A stretch of DNA of 64,000 bases from Pseudomonadota bacterium (GTDB taxonomy: Bacteria > Pseudomonadota > Gammaproteobacteria > Burkholderiales > Thiobacillaceae). A model generated the notes under the pieces. That model saw nothing but the letters and a program-made list of their open reading frames with translations. It was not told the origin of the DNA and did not search any database. Numbering within the stretch: the stretch's first letter is position 1; every line of letters begins with the position of its first letter. The stretch lies in contig JAJZPR010000001.1 of assembly GCA_021847835.1 (NCBI GenBank), positions 1-64,000 on the forward strand, in the 5' to 3' direction. Shown here in pieces: positions 47,617 through 54,710 of this stretch. The translations under genes and the position numbers were made by a program.

Positions 47617-48038
47617 CTCCGCGCGCAATCATGCCCGTGTCTTCGACACCGGCGGCGCACTGCGCGCCCTTCGGGCTTGCTGGTTCGTCATCGTCACGGC
47701 TGCGCCGTCGCGATGGGCAAGGGCTTAATGGCGCGGCGGGCCGCGCTGTGCCGGTGAAAGCATGTTTGTGCTGCCCGGCACCTGGTCGAACCTGCTTTTC
47801 GGAGCCGCCCAATGCCGTGCCCTCCCTCGGCTCGCAAGCAACCCGTCGCGCCAGCCTGCGCGGGCGTGAGCATAAAGCCGCTCCCTGCGGTCGCTATTTA
47901 TCCCTCCCGCCCGCTTGTCTGTCACGCCGGCTTGCAACTCGCCGCCCCTCTGCATCGAGAACATGCAGGGCCGGTCGGCCCCGGCAAAGAGTGAGGCGGC
48001 TCCGAAAAGCAGGTTCTTTTTCAACCAGGAGGGTAAGC
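47617..48038. other. 422-bp gap with a 21-bp inverted repeat
   Basis: No convincing gene. A 21-base sequence containing AACCTGCTTTTCGGAGCCGC at 47789-47809 recurs in reverse complement at 47995-48015 without mismatch, 185 bp apart. The GC-rich interior has further short self-complementary pieces. An open frame runs through from 47604 but its codon use and lack of family suggest it is chance. Confidence 0.6.
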
Positions 48039-48257
48039 ATGGCAACACAAACGAACACCGTCGCCAACACCGCGCCCCCTTCGGGCGCCCCCGCGAGGCC
48101 CACCAAAAAGCAGGTGTGTGAGAAATGCGGCAATCTGGATGCCTCCGACACCCTGGCGCTGGGTGACGGCGTGGGCTGGTGTCAGCGGTATAACCAATAC
48201 CGGGCGCTGAGGATTGAGCGCGAATGCAACGACTTTTGTTCACGGAGGGCGGAATGA
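48039..48257 (+). CDS. small cysteine-rich protein
   Basis: A 72-residue protein. After a low-complexity N-terminus it has CEKCGNLDASDTLALGDGVGWC...ECNDFC, four to five cysteines in CxxC spacing with partners, suggesting a zinc or other metal site. CAGGAGGGT precedes the ATG at 48039. It overlaps the next gene (ATGA). Function unknown. Confidence 0.6.
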   Translation: MATQTNTVANTAPPSGAPARPTKKQVCEKCGNLDASDTLALGDGVGWCQRYNQYRALRIERECNDFCSRRAE

Positions 48258-48520
48258 GTTTTTGGCGAACTGTGAAACGCGGCTTTGGTTACGGCTTTGG
48301 CGGCCGACTCGGCTGGGAAGCCGGCGGCCTTGTCTGGGGCTGGATCATGAAGGTCATCGGCTGGATCGTCCTGGTAGTCGGCGCCGGCGTGGGCTTGCCG
48401 ATGGTGGCGGGAAGCGTGGGGAAATACCAGGAGGTCAAGCAACGTATCGAACAACAGCAACAGCACCAGGCGCCGGGGGAGAAGGCGGGGAAGGGGGTGG
48501 TTGATGCAGCCCATCGCTGA
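48254..48520 (+). CDS. small membrane protein
   Basis: An 88-residue protein with a glycine- and tryptophan-rich amphipathic start (FWRTVKRGFGYGFGGRLGW) and a helix at about residues 32-55 (MKVIGWIVLVVGAGVGLPMV). The tail is glutamine-rich (KQRIEQQQQHQAPGE). GGAGGGCGGA precedes the ATG. It overlaps both neighbours. No family was recognised. Confidence 0.6.
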   Translation: MSFWRTVKRGFGYGFGGRLGWEAGGLVWGWIMKVIGWIVLVVGAGVGLPMVAGSVGKYQEVKQRIEQQQQHQAPGEKAGKGVVDAAHR

Positions 48521-48758
48521 CCCGGCGGCCTGGCTTGCCGGGCACGACATCAAGGCGCACCTCGACGCCGCATTCGCCGACCCGCTGGCGCTCGGGCGCG
48601 AGGCCCTGGCGATGGCCGGCGGCGACCTGCTGTACGCATGCCAGCAGCAGGAGGAATTGAAAGCAGAGATCGTTTTGGCTTGGCTGCACGAAAAAGGCGG
48701 AGGGGTGGAGATGGTGGAAGCAGCGGCCTTGACGCTGGAAGAGGCCGGGGGTGGCTGA
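48504..48758 (+). CDS. small hypothetical cytosolic protein
   Basis: An 84-residue, mostly helical acidic protein (HDIKAHLDAAFADPLALGRE, LLYACQQQEELKAEIVLAWLHE). It overlaps the previous gene by 17 bases and is last of the rightward transfer operon, with a terminator about 100 bp downstream. Family unknown. Confidence 0.55.
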   Translation: MQPIADPAAWLAGHDIKAHLDAAFADPLALGREALAMAGGDLLYACQQQEELKAEIVLAWLHEKGGGVEMVEAAALTLEEAGGG

Positions 48759-48827
48759 AAAGCCTTGCCGGGCGCGGTTTCCCGCCCGGCTGCACTTCCG
48801 CCGGCCGAGTTAAACCCGAAATCTGCA

Positions 48828-48855
48828 ATTAATGATAATAGGGATTATCATTAAT
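48828..48855. promoter_or_regulatory. perfect 12-bp inverted repeat, AT-rich
   Basis: ATTAATGATAAT, spacer AGGG, ATTATCATTAAT. It stands out in GC-rich DNA, right before a terminator and between converging operons. The half-sites resemble GATAAT hexamers of Fur boxes but the spacing is four rather than one. It may be part of the transcript end or a protein site. Confidence 0.6.
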
Positions 48856-48856
48856 G

Positions 48857-48881
48857 CGCCTCGGATTTGAGGCGTTTTTTT
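48857..48881 (+). terminator. terminator of the transfer operon
   Basis: CGCCTC-GGATTT-GAGGCG with seven T residues. It closes the long rightward operon that starts at 39920. Confidence 0.88.
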
Positions 48882-48957
48882 CAGGCCGGGCGGCTTCTGA
48901 TATGTCCAAGGCAGAATAGCCGCACCAAGGCTTTCCTGGCGGCCGCCAGCCACCCTT

Positions 48958-49248
48958 TCAGGCGGCCAGCTTCGTGACTTCTGCCGCAGCCTTGGCCAAG
49001 GTTTCTTCCGGCACCCCGCTTTGCCTCAGTTTCTCAACGAGTTGCGCGATGGCAGACCCTTCGAGCCGTTCCATGTCCTCACGCAGTCCTGCGCCAACAT
49101 AGGCACGCATTAAAGCCTGGTATCCAGAAAAGCCCTTGAGTGGCGCCACACGCTTCAAGTCATCGACAACATCCGCCGGCATCCGAAGCGTGACGGAGAT
49201 CATGGGGCGATCCTTGGACAAGCGTTTCTTGATGGTTTCAAGTTTCAT
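48958..49248 (-). CDS. brnA: BrnA-like antitoxin
   Basis: A 96-residue antitoxin paired with the BrnT toxin. Its middle part PMISVTLRMPADVVDDLKRV is a ribbon-helix-helix strand and helix, followed by GFSGYQALMRAYVGAGLRE, the usual dimer-forming helix. It binds the toxin and represses the operon in known systems. It is encoded second, with an 11-bp overlap with brnT, the normal BrnTA order. Confidence 0.82.
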   Translation of the reverse strand: MKLETIKKRLSKDRPMISVTLRMPADVVDDLKRVAPLKGFSGYQALMRAYVGAGLREDMERLEGSAIAQLVEKLRQSGVPEETLAKAAAEVTKLAA

Positions 49249-49531
49249 AGTATGCGCGCTCCTTTGGTTCGGCCTTCCGGGCCGAGATCAGACGGATGTG
49301 GTCATCCTCGATGATTACGTGGACGACAAACAACACACGAAAATCGAAATCGCTACCGATGGCCCCGTCTCTCTGCTCGTGGTCGGCTGAAGCATCCACG
49401 TAATGGATGAACGGATCGAAGAACACTTGCGCGGCCTGCTCGAACGAAACACCATGCTTCTCGATGTTTCGTCTGGCCTTCTCAGCGTTCCAGCGGAACC
49501 GGATGCCGCGAAGATCGAATTCGATATCCAT
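49238..49531 (-). CDS. brnT: BrnT-like ribonuclease toxin
   Basis: A 97-residue toxin of the RelE-like BrnT family. It has the hallmark FRWNAEKARRNIEKHGVSFEQAAQVFFDP (quoted as RWNAEKARRNIEKHGVSFEQ) in the first 45 residues and the closing IRLISARKAEPKERAYYE with the catalytic arginine and glutamate region. It would cleave RNA unless bound by BrnA. ATG 49531 is chosen over an upstream TTG. The pair probably stabilises the element. Confidence 0.88.
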   Translation of the reverse strand: MDIEFDLRGIRFRWNAEKARRNIEKHGVSFEQAAQVFFDPFIHYVDASADHEQRDGAIGSDFDFRVLFVVHVIIEDDHIRLISARKAEPKERAYYET

Positions 49532-49537
49532 GCCCAA

Positions 49538-49568
49538 ACTATACTTGATGTATTGATAATGTCAATAC
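49538..49568 (-). promoter_or_regulatory. brnTA promoter with overlapping operator
   Basis: On the minus strand TTGACA (49565-49560), 16 bases and TATAGT (49543-49538). The inverted repeat GTATTGA-taatg-TCAATAC (49550-49568) covers the -35 and part of the spacer, a good site for BrnA autorepression. Confidence 0.75.
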
Positions 49569-49572
49569 GCCA

Positions 49573-50709
49573 TCAAGCCGGCCCCCGGCGCGCAGATGTG
49601 TGTCGTGTTTGAGCATGGTGAGCGTGCATCGTCTCCACCAGTTCGTCATCGGTCGGGTTGTAATACCTGGCCAACGTGTTCAGATTTGACCATCCTCCAA
49701 CCTTCGCCAACTGGCGGATGTCGTAGACCTTGGCAAGCCGGCTGGTGGCCTCGTGCCGCAGATCGTGGAAATGCAGATCCACCAGCATCCGCGCAAGCGG
49801 TGTCTCGCCGACTTCTTCGCAATCCTCTTCGTATTTCTTCCGTGCGCGCGAGACGGCGCGCGTGAAACTCTTCTTGACGGCATCGGGCGTGGTGGGGAAC
49901 ACCCTGCCGCCAATGCTTCTCGGCAAGGCTTTCAGAATTTCCAAGGCGCGCGGCGAGAGCGGGACGTTTCGCGACACGGGTGCCTCGTCGCCCTTGCCGA
50001 TTTTGGTGTCTGGGATGTGCGCGAGTTTACTGGCCTTGTCCACGTACTTCCATTCAAGGCCGAGCAGTTCCGAGCGGCGCATCGCAGTTTCCAGAGCGAA
50101 TTCGACCAGCGGGCGCAGCCATGGGTTAGACGGGCCGGTGAGCTGCCCCTTGGCATTGCGCGGCGTGACCGACAGCGCAATGAGCAGCCGCTTTTCCTCT
50201 TCGCCCTGGATGCGGCGATCCCGGTGGGCTGGGTTGGCGGGGCGTTCCACCTGGAAAACTGGATTCTCGATGTTGAGTTTCTTTTTCTTGATTCCAACAG
50301 TGATCGCAGCGGAAAGCGTGTTCAGGTAACGGTTGATCGTTGATCCCTTTACCTTGTTTTCCTTGGTGTATTGGTTGCACCAGGCTTCGATCAGGTCATG
50401 GCTTAGTGCGGCCATGCTGTATTGCGCCAGGTCGGACTTAAGCAAGATGCCGATACGCAGCCCATCAACGGCCTTGCCTTTGTTTTTGGGCATGATGTTG
50501 TCTCGGTAATACTCCAACACCTGGGCAAGCGTTGTGTTGGCCGCGTTTTTCCGGCTCTTGAATTCACCGTGATCCATGTCACGCTCGACTGAGCGCGCCC
50601 AGGCTTCCGCATCCTTGCGATATTCAAAGGTGCGAGTTTGCGCTGGGTGCCCTTTGCGGCGTACCTTGACTTCATACTGATACGGGCCGCGTTTGTAGAT
50701 GGATGCCAT
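49573..50709 (-). CDS. int: tyrosine-type site-specific integrase
   Basis: A 378-residue phage-type integrase that would recombine attP with the tRNA-Val site. The N-terminal arm-binding domain (IYKRGPYQYEVKVRRKGHP), SAM-like core-binding domain (about 60-165) and catalytic domain are complete. Catalytic residues are the Arg of ETAMRRSELLGLEW (about 213), HFHDLRHEATS (about 316), the Trp of KVGGWSN and the Tyr of LARYYNP (about 350). It reads inward from the right end, 36 bases from brnT, with GAGGAAG before the ATG. Confidence 0.95.
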   Translation of the reverse strand: MASIYKRGPYQYEVKVRRKGHPAQTRTFEYRKDAEAWARSVERDMDHGEFKSRKNAANTTLAQVLEYYRDNIMPKNKGKAVDGLRIGILLKSDLAQYSMAALSHDLIEAWCNQYTKENKVKGSTINRYLNTLSAAITVGIKKKKLNIENPVFQVERPANPAHRDRRIQGEEEKRLLIALSVTPRNAKGQLTGPSNPWLRPLVEFALETAMRRSELLGLEWKYVDKASKLAHIPDTKIGKGDEAPVSRNVPLSPRALEILKALPRSIGGRVFPTTPDAVKKSFTRAVSRARKKYEEDCEEVGETPLARMLVDLHFHDLRHEATSRLAKVYDIRQLAKVGGWSNLNTLARYYNPTDDELVETMHAHHAQTRHTSARRGPA

Positions 50710-50737
50710 GTTGTCTTCCTCGACAAATTTTCAAAGC

Positions 50738-50760
50738 AGTGTCGGAGAAGTGTCGGAGAA
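50738..50760 (+). repeat. right copy of 23-bp element-end repeat
   Basis: Same 23 bases and same orientation as 35380-35402, located between the integrase start and attR. It may bind integrase arms or regulate int. Confidence 0.7.
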
Positions 50761-50807
50761 AGTCAATAACGGCCTTGAAAACCTTTATAAATAAGGCTGT
50801 CCTAGTA

Positions 50808-50858
50808 CCTTCACACGGCAGGGGTCACTGGTTCGATCCCAGTACTGCCCACCAAGAT
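50808..50858 (+). repeat. attR, 51-bp direct repeat (tRNA-Val 3' fragment)
   Basis: Identical to 35230-35280. It is an isolated 3' tRNA fragment with no D-arm upstream and marks the right boundary of the element. Confidence 0.95.
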
Positions 50859-50899
50859 TTATCAAGCCTGATTTACCAAGTCTGCAAAAAATTCCAAAG

Positions 50900-50921
50900 A
50901 CCGGCATCTTGCCGGTTTTTT
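50900..50921 (+). terminator. original chromosomal terminator of tRNA-Val
   Basis: ACCGGC-ATCTT-GCCGGT followed by a T-run. It lies 42 bp past the right att repeat, exactly where a tRNA-Val terminator would be if the element were removed. Confidence 0.85.
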
Positions 50922-51017
50922 CCTGAATCATCCGTCATTCGTGCGATGCATTCGCCATATTGCATCAGCAATCTTCACGTAACAACTCTCTATTTCATAT
51001 CCGAATAGAAATTCGAA

Positions 51018-51045
51018 TTGAACTGTTTGGGGTTGATCCTATCTT
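51018..51045 (+). promoter_or_regulatory. candidate epsA promoter
   Basis: TTGAAC, 16 bases and TATCTT in the 416-bp region between attR and epsA. The region is AT-richer than the genes around it. Apart from this, the terminator at 50900 and the hairpin at 51071, nothing else was recognised there. Confidence 0.45.
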
Positions 51046-51070
51046 AGCTTGGAGTTTTCGGGTGCCATGA

Positions 51071-51103
51071 ATAACCACGATGCCGTCTCGGCATCGCGGT
51101 TAT
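51071..51103 (+). promoter_or_regulatory. leader hairpin upstream of epsA
   Basis: ATAACCACGATGCCG-TCT-CGGCATCGCGGTTAT forms a 15-bp stem with one mismatch. There is no T-run. It lies about 170 bases before the epsA start and about 25 bases after the predicted promoter, so it would be transcribed in the leader. Confidence 0.6.
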
Positions 51104-51274
51104 GCCCGACTGCAGCATGACCACTGGAACGAAGCTTGCTTCGGTTTTGGCGTACGCAGGCCTGTCTGACAGGGGCCATGCCTACTTTGCTCTGCTAAAC
51201 AAACTTGTCACAACGATCCGGAATCACGGGCCAGGCGTGCACGGTGTTCCGGTGATTTATGAAAGTTTCGAATC

Positions 51275-52156
51275 ATGGGTAAACAGTTGCGGCTCGAAGC
51301 AGAAGACTGGGAAAAGCTCTGGAAAGTGATCCGGAAGTCCTTTTCCATCAACAGGCACGTCGAGTTTTTCAGATGGCTGCAGGGCGAGGTGTATGAGTAT
51401 TTGCCCCACGACGCCCTGGTGACCGCCTGGGGGGATTTTGCCAGCGGCCAGCTCAGCTACGACGTGGCTTCCGGCATTCCGGGGGTTCGCACCCAGCATA
51501 TCACCGAGGGTGGCGGCATCGATGCCTTGATGGGGAATCTGTATTACCGATGGCGTAGCAGCAACGAACAGTGGTATGTCCTGGACAATTTCGATCTGGC
51601 CGGCATGAACCGGGGCAAGCTCAATGGCTGTGTCGCGAAGCTTGGGCAGATGAAATCCGTATTGGTGTATGGCATCCGCGACCGCCGCGGCAACCAGGAT
51701 TGCCTGTATGTGTTTTTCGACAGGGGGAGGCAGGTGCTGGCGCAGCAGCCTACCCTTGAATTGCTTCTGCCGCAGATCGATGTGGCGATGAGGCGTGTCG
51801 GATGCCTTGCCCCGATGGTCGAAGAGGATGCGGATCGCGCCGTGCTGTGCGATATCAGTGAACGCGAACACGAGATCATGAACTGGGTGAAGCATGGCAA
51901 GACCAACCATGAAATCGGCCTCATCCTCGGCATCAGTCCCAATACCGTGAAAAACCATCTCAAGCGCATCTTCCAGAAACTCGGGGTTTTCAGCCGCGCC
52001 CAGGCCGTGGCCAAGTACGAAGGGCTCCAGCCAGGCTGGTTGACGATCGCTCCTCCGTCTCGCGCATCGACGGAGAGGGATGGTGGCTGGCAAAACGATT
52101 CAAGGGCGCCCGGGCAGTTTCAGGCCGGCCATGAAAGAACTCGGAAGCTGATTTGA
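51275..52156 (+). CDS. epsA: LuxR-type transcriptional regulator EpsA of the exosortase-EPS locus
   Basis: A 293-residue regulator. The first 190 residues are a sensor-like domain with the conserved start RHVEFFRWLQGEVYEYLPHD. Residues about 205-260 are a LuxR helix-turn-helix (ISEREHEIMNWVKHGKTNHE, ILGISPNTVKNHLKRIFQKL). Proteins of this length at the head of PEP-CTERM/exosortase EPS clusters are the EpsA type and are thought to control the cluster. It is one base upstream of epsB. The ligand, if any, is unknown. Confidence 0.87.
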   Translation: MGKQLRLEAEDWEKLWKVIRKSFSINRHVEFFRWLQGEVYEYLPHDALVTAWGDFASGQLSYDVASGIPGVRTQHITEGGGIDALMGNLYYRWRSSNEQWYVLDNFDLAGMNRGKLNGCVAKLGQMKSVLVYGIRDRRGNQDCLYVFFDRGRQVLAQQPTLELLLPQIDVAMRRVGCLAPMVEEDADRAVLCDISEREHEIMNWVKHGKTNHEIGLILGISPNTVKNHLKRIFQKLGVFSRAQAVAKYEGLQPGWLTIAPPSRASTERDGGWQNDSRAPGQFQAGHERTRKLI

Positions 52157-52157
52157 A

Positions 52158-53582
52158 ATGTCTTTGTTGATTGCCGGGCAGCGTCCCGTTCTGCAACGCC
52201 GAAGCAGCATCAGCAACACGCTCCAGACCGGGCTGGACGGTCTGGCCGTGATCGGCATCGCCTATTGGCTGATCGATTACCATATCGGCCGCCTCACTTA
52301 CGATTACACCATCCTGCTGCTCCTGATGATGGGCGTGCTGGCGGTGGTCTATGACCATTACGGCATTTATCGCGGCACTACCAACTTTACCCGCAAGGCC
52401 TTCACCATCCTCAAGGCATGGACCATCACTTTCGCGGTTCTGGTCATGCTGGCCTTTCTTGCCAAGCAGAGCGAAGGCTATTCGCGCCTGCTGATCGGGC
52501 AACTCTATGTATCGGGCTTTGCGGCGCAGATTTTCCTGCACTTTCTGATCAGGGTCTTCCAGTTCAAGCTGTTCGAACGCGTCCATCAGCCGGAGAACGT
52601 CATCATCGTCGGCCATGGCACGCTGGCGAACTACCTTTATCAGAAGATTTCCAGCAACCTCTGGCTGAACCAGAAGGTGCTGGGCTGCGTCCTGCTCAGG
52701 GACGACGACACCGCCGCTGAAACCGCTGCGGATGGCGCGGAAGGACCGCCGGTGCTGGGCAAGGTCTGGAACCTTACCGAGCTGATCGAGCAGCATGACG
52801 TCCGCACGGTTTATCTGGTGACGCCGCTGGATGCCTCCAAGGTGCTGGAAGAGCTCTACTTCTCGCTTCTCGACAGGCACGTGGCGGTGCACTGGATTCC
52901 CGACATCTTCTCGCTGCGCCTCATCAACCACAGCGTGTGGGAAGTTTCCGGCCTGCCGGTCCTCACCCTGTCGGAAACCCCGCTCACCGGTACCCGGCTG
53001 CTGATGAAGACGGTGGAGGATTTCATCCTGGCGTCGCTGATCCTCGTCATGATCGCACCCCTGCTGGCGCTGATCGCAATTGCCGTCAAGCTCGACAGCC
53101 CGGGGCAGGTGTTTTTCAGGCAGGAGCGCATGGGCTGGAACGGCAGGACCTTCAGGATATGGAAGTTCCGCAGCATGGTCGTGCATCAGCCCGAAAACGG
53201 GATCATCCGGCAGGCGCAACAGAACGATCCACGGGTCACCAGGGTGGGCGCTTTCCTGCGCAAAACCAGTCTGGACGAACTGCCGCAGCTGTTCAACGTG
53301 CTGACGGGTGACATGTCACTCGTGGGGCCGCGTCCCCATGCCGTCCAGCACGATGAAGAATATTCCCGCCGCATCAGTGAGTATTTTGCCCGCCATAACG
53401 TCAAGCCGGGGATCACCGGCCTTGCCCAGGTCAGGGGCTTCAGGGGCGAAACCAGGAATATCCAGCAAATGGTGCAGCGGGTGGAGTCGGACATCGAATA
53501 CATCAACAACTGGTCGATAGGGCTGGACCTGGCCATCCTGCTTCGCACCACGACGGCATTTACCGGCAAATACGCCTACTGA
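52158..53582 (+). CDS. epsB: undecaprenyl-phosphate glucose phosphotransferase
   Basis: Starts the EPS repeat unit by moving a sugar-1-phosphate onto undecaprenyl phosphate. The 474-residue protein has four to five N-terminal helices (residues 25-125), a Rossmann-like middle domain ([18 protein letters not shown], about 150) and the C-terminal bacterial sugar transferase part with [20 protein letters not shown] near 315 and [19 protein letters not shown] near 375. It matches the EpsB type that pairs with exosortase loci. Confidence 0.92.
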   Translation: MSLLIAGQRPVLQRRSSISNTLQTGLDGLAVIGIAYWLIDYHIGRLTYDYTILLLLMMGVLAVVYDHYGIYRGTTNFTRKAFTILKAWTITFAVLVMLAFLAKQSEGYSRLLIGQLYVSGFAAQIFLHFLIRVFQFKLFERVHQPENVIIVGHGTLANYLYQKISSNLWLNQKVLGCVLLRDDDTAAETAADGAEGPPVLGKVWNLTELIEQHDVRTVYLVTPLDASKVLEELYFSLLDRHVAVHWIPDIFSLRLINHSVWEVSGLPVLTLSETPLTGTRLLMKTVEDFILASLILVMIAPLLALIAIAVKLDSPGQVFFRQERMGWNGRTFRIWKFRSMVVHQPENGIIRQAQQNDPRVTRVGAFLRKTSLDELPQLFNVLTGDMSLVGPRPHAVQHDEEYSRRISEYFARHNVKPGITGLAQVRGFRGETRNIQQMVQRVESDIEYINNWSIGLDLAILLRTTTAFTGKYAY

Positions 53583-53996
53583 CCTCGTGCCGTCCATGCT
53601 GGAGGCATTGCGCCCGGATGCTTGCTTTTCCCGGGTTTCAGTGCAGAAACCCGCCGCCATTGCCACTCATCATTAGCCCGATCGGGCTAATGATGAGTGG
53701 AAACCCGGCCGGCATATGCTTGTCTGATGGTTGGTTGAAGGATGCATGCACCGTCTTGGTGTCATTGCCTGTTTCCCGGAGCCGATTTGGCGTGGACACG
53801 ATTGGCTGCGCGAATCTCCGGGGCGTGACCCGAACGGGTCATTGAGGTGATCGACTTGCAATCGGTAACCTTGGAGTACATGGTCGGCGTAGTGTTTGGC
53901 CGCATGCTTGAAGGTGGCCGGTCGTGTCGGGAAGCGGTCGTAAGCGAATTTGAAGTGATGTTTTCCTCTAACTTTTCATCATTAAAGGAGACAAAG
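53583..53996. other. 414-bp gap between epsB and the PEP-CTERM gene
   Basis: No gene is supported. It contains the 38-bp palindrome listed separately and ends with AAAGGAGACAAAG, the ribosome site of the next gene. TTGGCCGCATGCTTGAA at 53896 is a weak sigma-54-like match only. Confidence 0.6.
53663..53700. promoter_or_regulatory. perfect 38-bp palindrome
   Basis: The half CCACTCATCATTAGCCCGA is followed at once by its exact reverse complement, with no spacer. It lies 80 bp after epsB. There is no T-run on either side, so it does not look like an ordinary terminator. It could be an operator for a dimeric regulator or the site of transcript processing. Confidence 0.8.
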
Positions 53997-54479
53997 ATGA
54001 AAAAGACAATTGTCGGAACGTTGCTGTTGTTGTCGGCGGGTGCCGCGTCTGCTGCGACCGTGGATGGCTCATTCAGTATTTCGCCGGGAACTGAAGTGAA
54101 TTTTTCCACGCAGGTTAGCGGCGGCGAGACCCTGATGTACGGCCTGGATGTGGGTTCCCAGGACGTGAATACCACGATTACACGGCTCACGCCAAATTCC
54201 GATACTCACAGCGTTCAATATGCCTTGTATGAAACGGGCTTTGAAGGGGACGTCGACCTGAGCGGGAAAACGCCTTCTTACACCGGCACGAATCTGCTAC
54301 TTGCCACGCTGACTGCCAATACGGACTACGTGCTGAAGATGGTTTTCGACATGGTGGGCACCTACAGGCACCAGATCACGGCGGCTGCCGTTCCCGCGGT
54401 GCCGCTGCCTGCGGCGGCGTGGCTGTTCGGATCGGCGCTGCTCGGATTCATGATGATGTCCAACAGGCGCAAAGTCTGA
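53997..54479 (+). CDS. PEP-CTERM (VPLPA variant) sorted surface protein
   Basis: A 160-residue exported protein. It has a signal peptide 1-20 (MKKTIVGTLLLLSAGAASAA), a threonine- and serine-rich mature part likely to be beta-sheet, and the C-terminal sorting signal VPLPAAAWLFGSALLGFMMM followed by basic SNRRKV. Exosortase cuts near VPLPA and such proteins accompany EPS in biofilm matrix. It sits inside the eps cluster between epsB and epsE with its own strong ribosome site and terminator, so it may be expressed separately. Confidence 0.9.
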   Translation: MKKTIVGTLLLLSAGAASAATVDGSFSISPGTEVNFSTQVSGGETLMYGLDVGSQDVNTTITRLTPNSDTHSVQYALYETGFEGDVDLSGKTPSYTGTNLLLATLTANTDYVLKMVFDMVGTYRHQITAAAVPAVPLPAAAWLFGSALLGFMMMSNRRKV

Positions 54480-54635
54480 TTTCTTGAGAGGGGAACGCTG
54501 CGGGCGGGAGCGTCTTTCCCGCAGTTTCCCCGGACGCGCCGTGGCCCGCTCTCCTGGGTATCGGGGGATGCGTAGCACAAGCGGAGCAGGGGTGAGGTTG
54601 CGCATGCCGGACCTCGCCTTGCCCGGTGCAAGCCT

Positions 54636-54662
54636 AAGGGGGGCTGACTGCCCTCTTTTTTT
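54636..54662 (+). terminator. terminator after the PEP-CTERM gene
   Basis: AGGGGGGC-TGACT-GCCCTCTT, an 8-bp stem with two G-U pairs, runs into seven T residues. It would isolate the PEP-CTERM transcript from epsE. Confidence 0.75.
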
Positions 54663-54710
54663 ATGCACGGTGCGTTTCCATTATCAGAGTCCAACAACGA
54701 GGGGTGTTGC

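Larger units (their letters stand above)
35230..50858. mobile_element. tRNA-Val-integrated mobilizable and replication-capable element
   Basis: A 15.6-kb element delimited by 51-bp identical direct repeats of the tRNA-Val 3' end. It contains a tyrosine integrase at the right end, an IncQ-like replication module (36637-39265), a candidate oriT (about 39719), relaxosome proteins, coupling protein and MOBF relaxase (39920-45209), TrbJ- and TrbL-like proteins with small companions (45199-48758), and a BrnTA pair. No VirB4, VirB11, VirB8, VirB9 or VirB10 homologue is seen, so full self-transfer looks impossible without a helper. It is best called an integrative mobilizable element. Everything between the repeats is intact, with no obvious decay. 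Confidence 0.9.

Noticed and set aside
47604-48038. N-terminal extension of the cysteine-rich protein through the 422-bp gap
   Set aside because: The translation is R/A/S/P-rich and disordered, and a good ribosome site lies just before ATG 48039.
48828-48855. Palindrome called as a true Fur box
   Set aside because: Half-sites match partly but spacing is four bases and no iron gene is near, so only a neutral label is used.
50808-50858. Second tRNA-Val gene
   Set aside because: Only the 3' half is present with no D-arm or 5' acceptor strand; it is the attR copy.
51102-51329. 75-codon frame before epsA
   Set aside because: It starts within the leader hairpin, overlaps the epsA start by 55 bases and has no ribosome site or family.
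53896-53912. Sigma-54-like promoter TTGGCCGCATGCTTGAA before the PEP-CTERM gene
   Set aside because: The -24 is weak and the -12 has TTGA instead of TTGC; it is too poor to list without other evidence.
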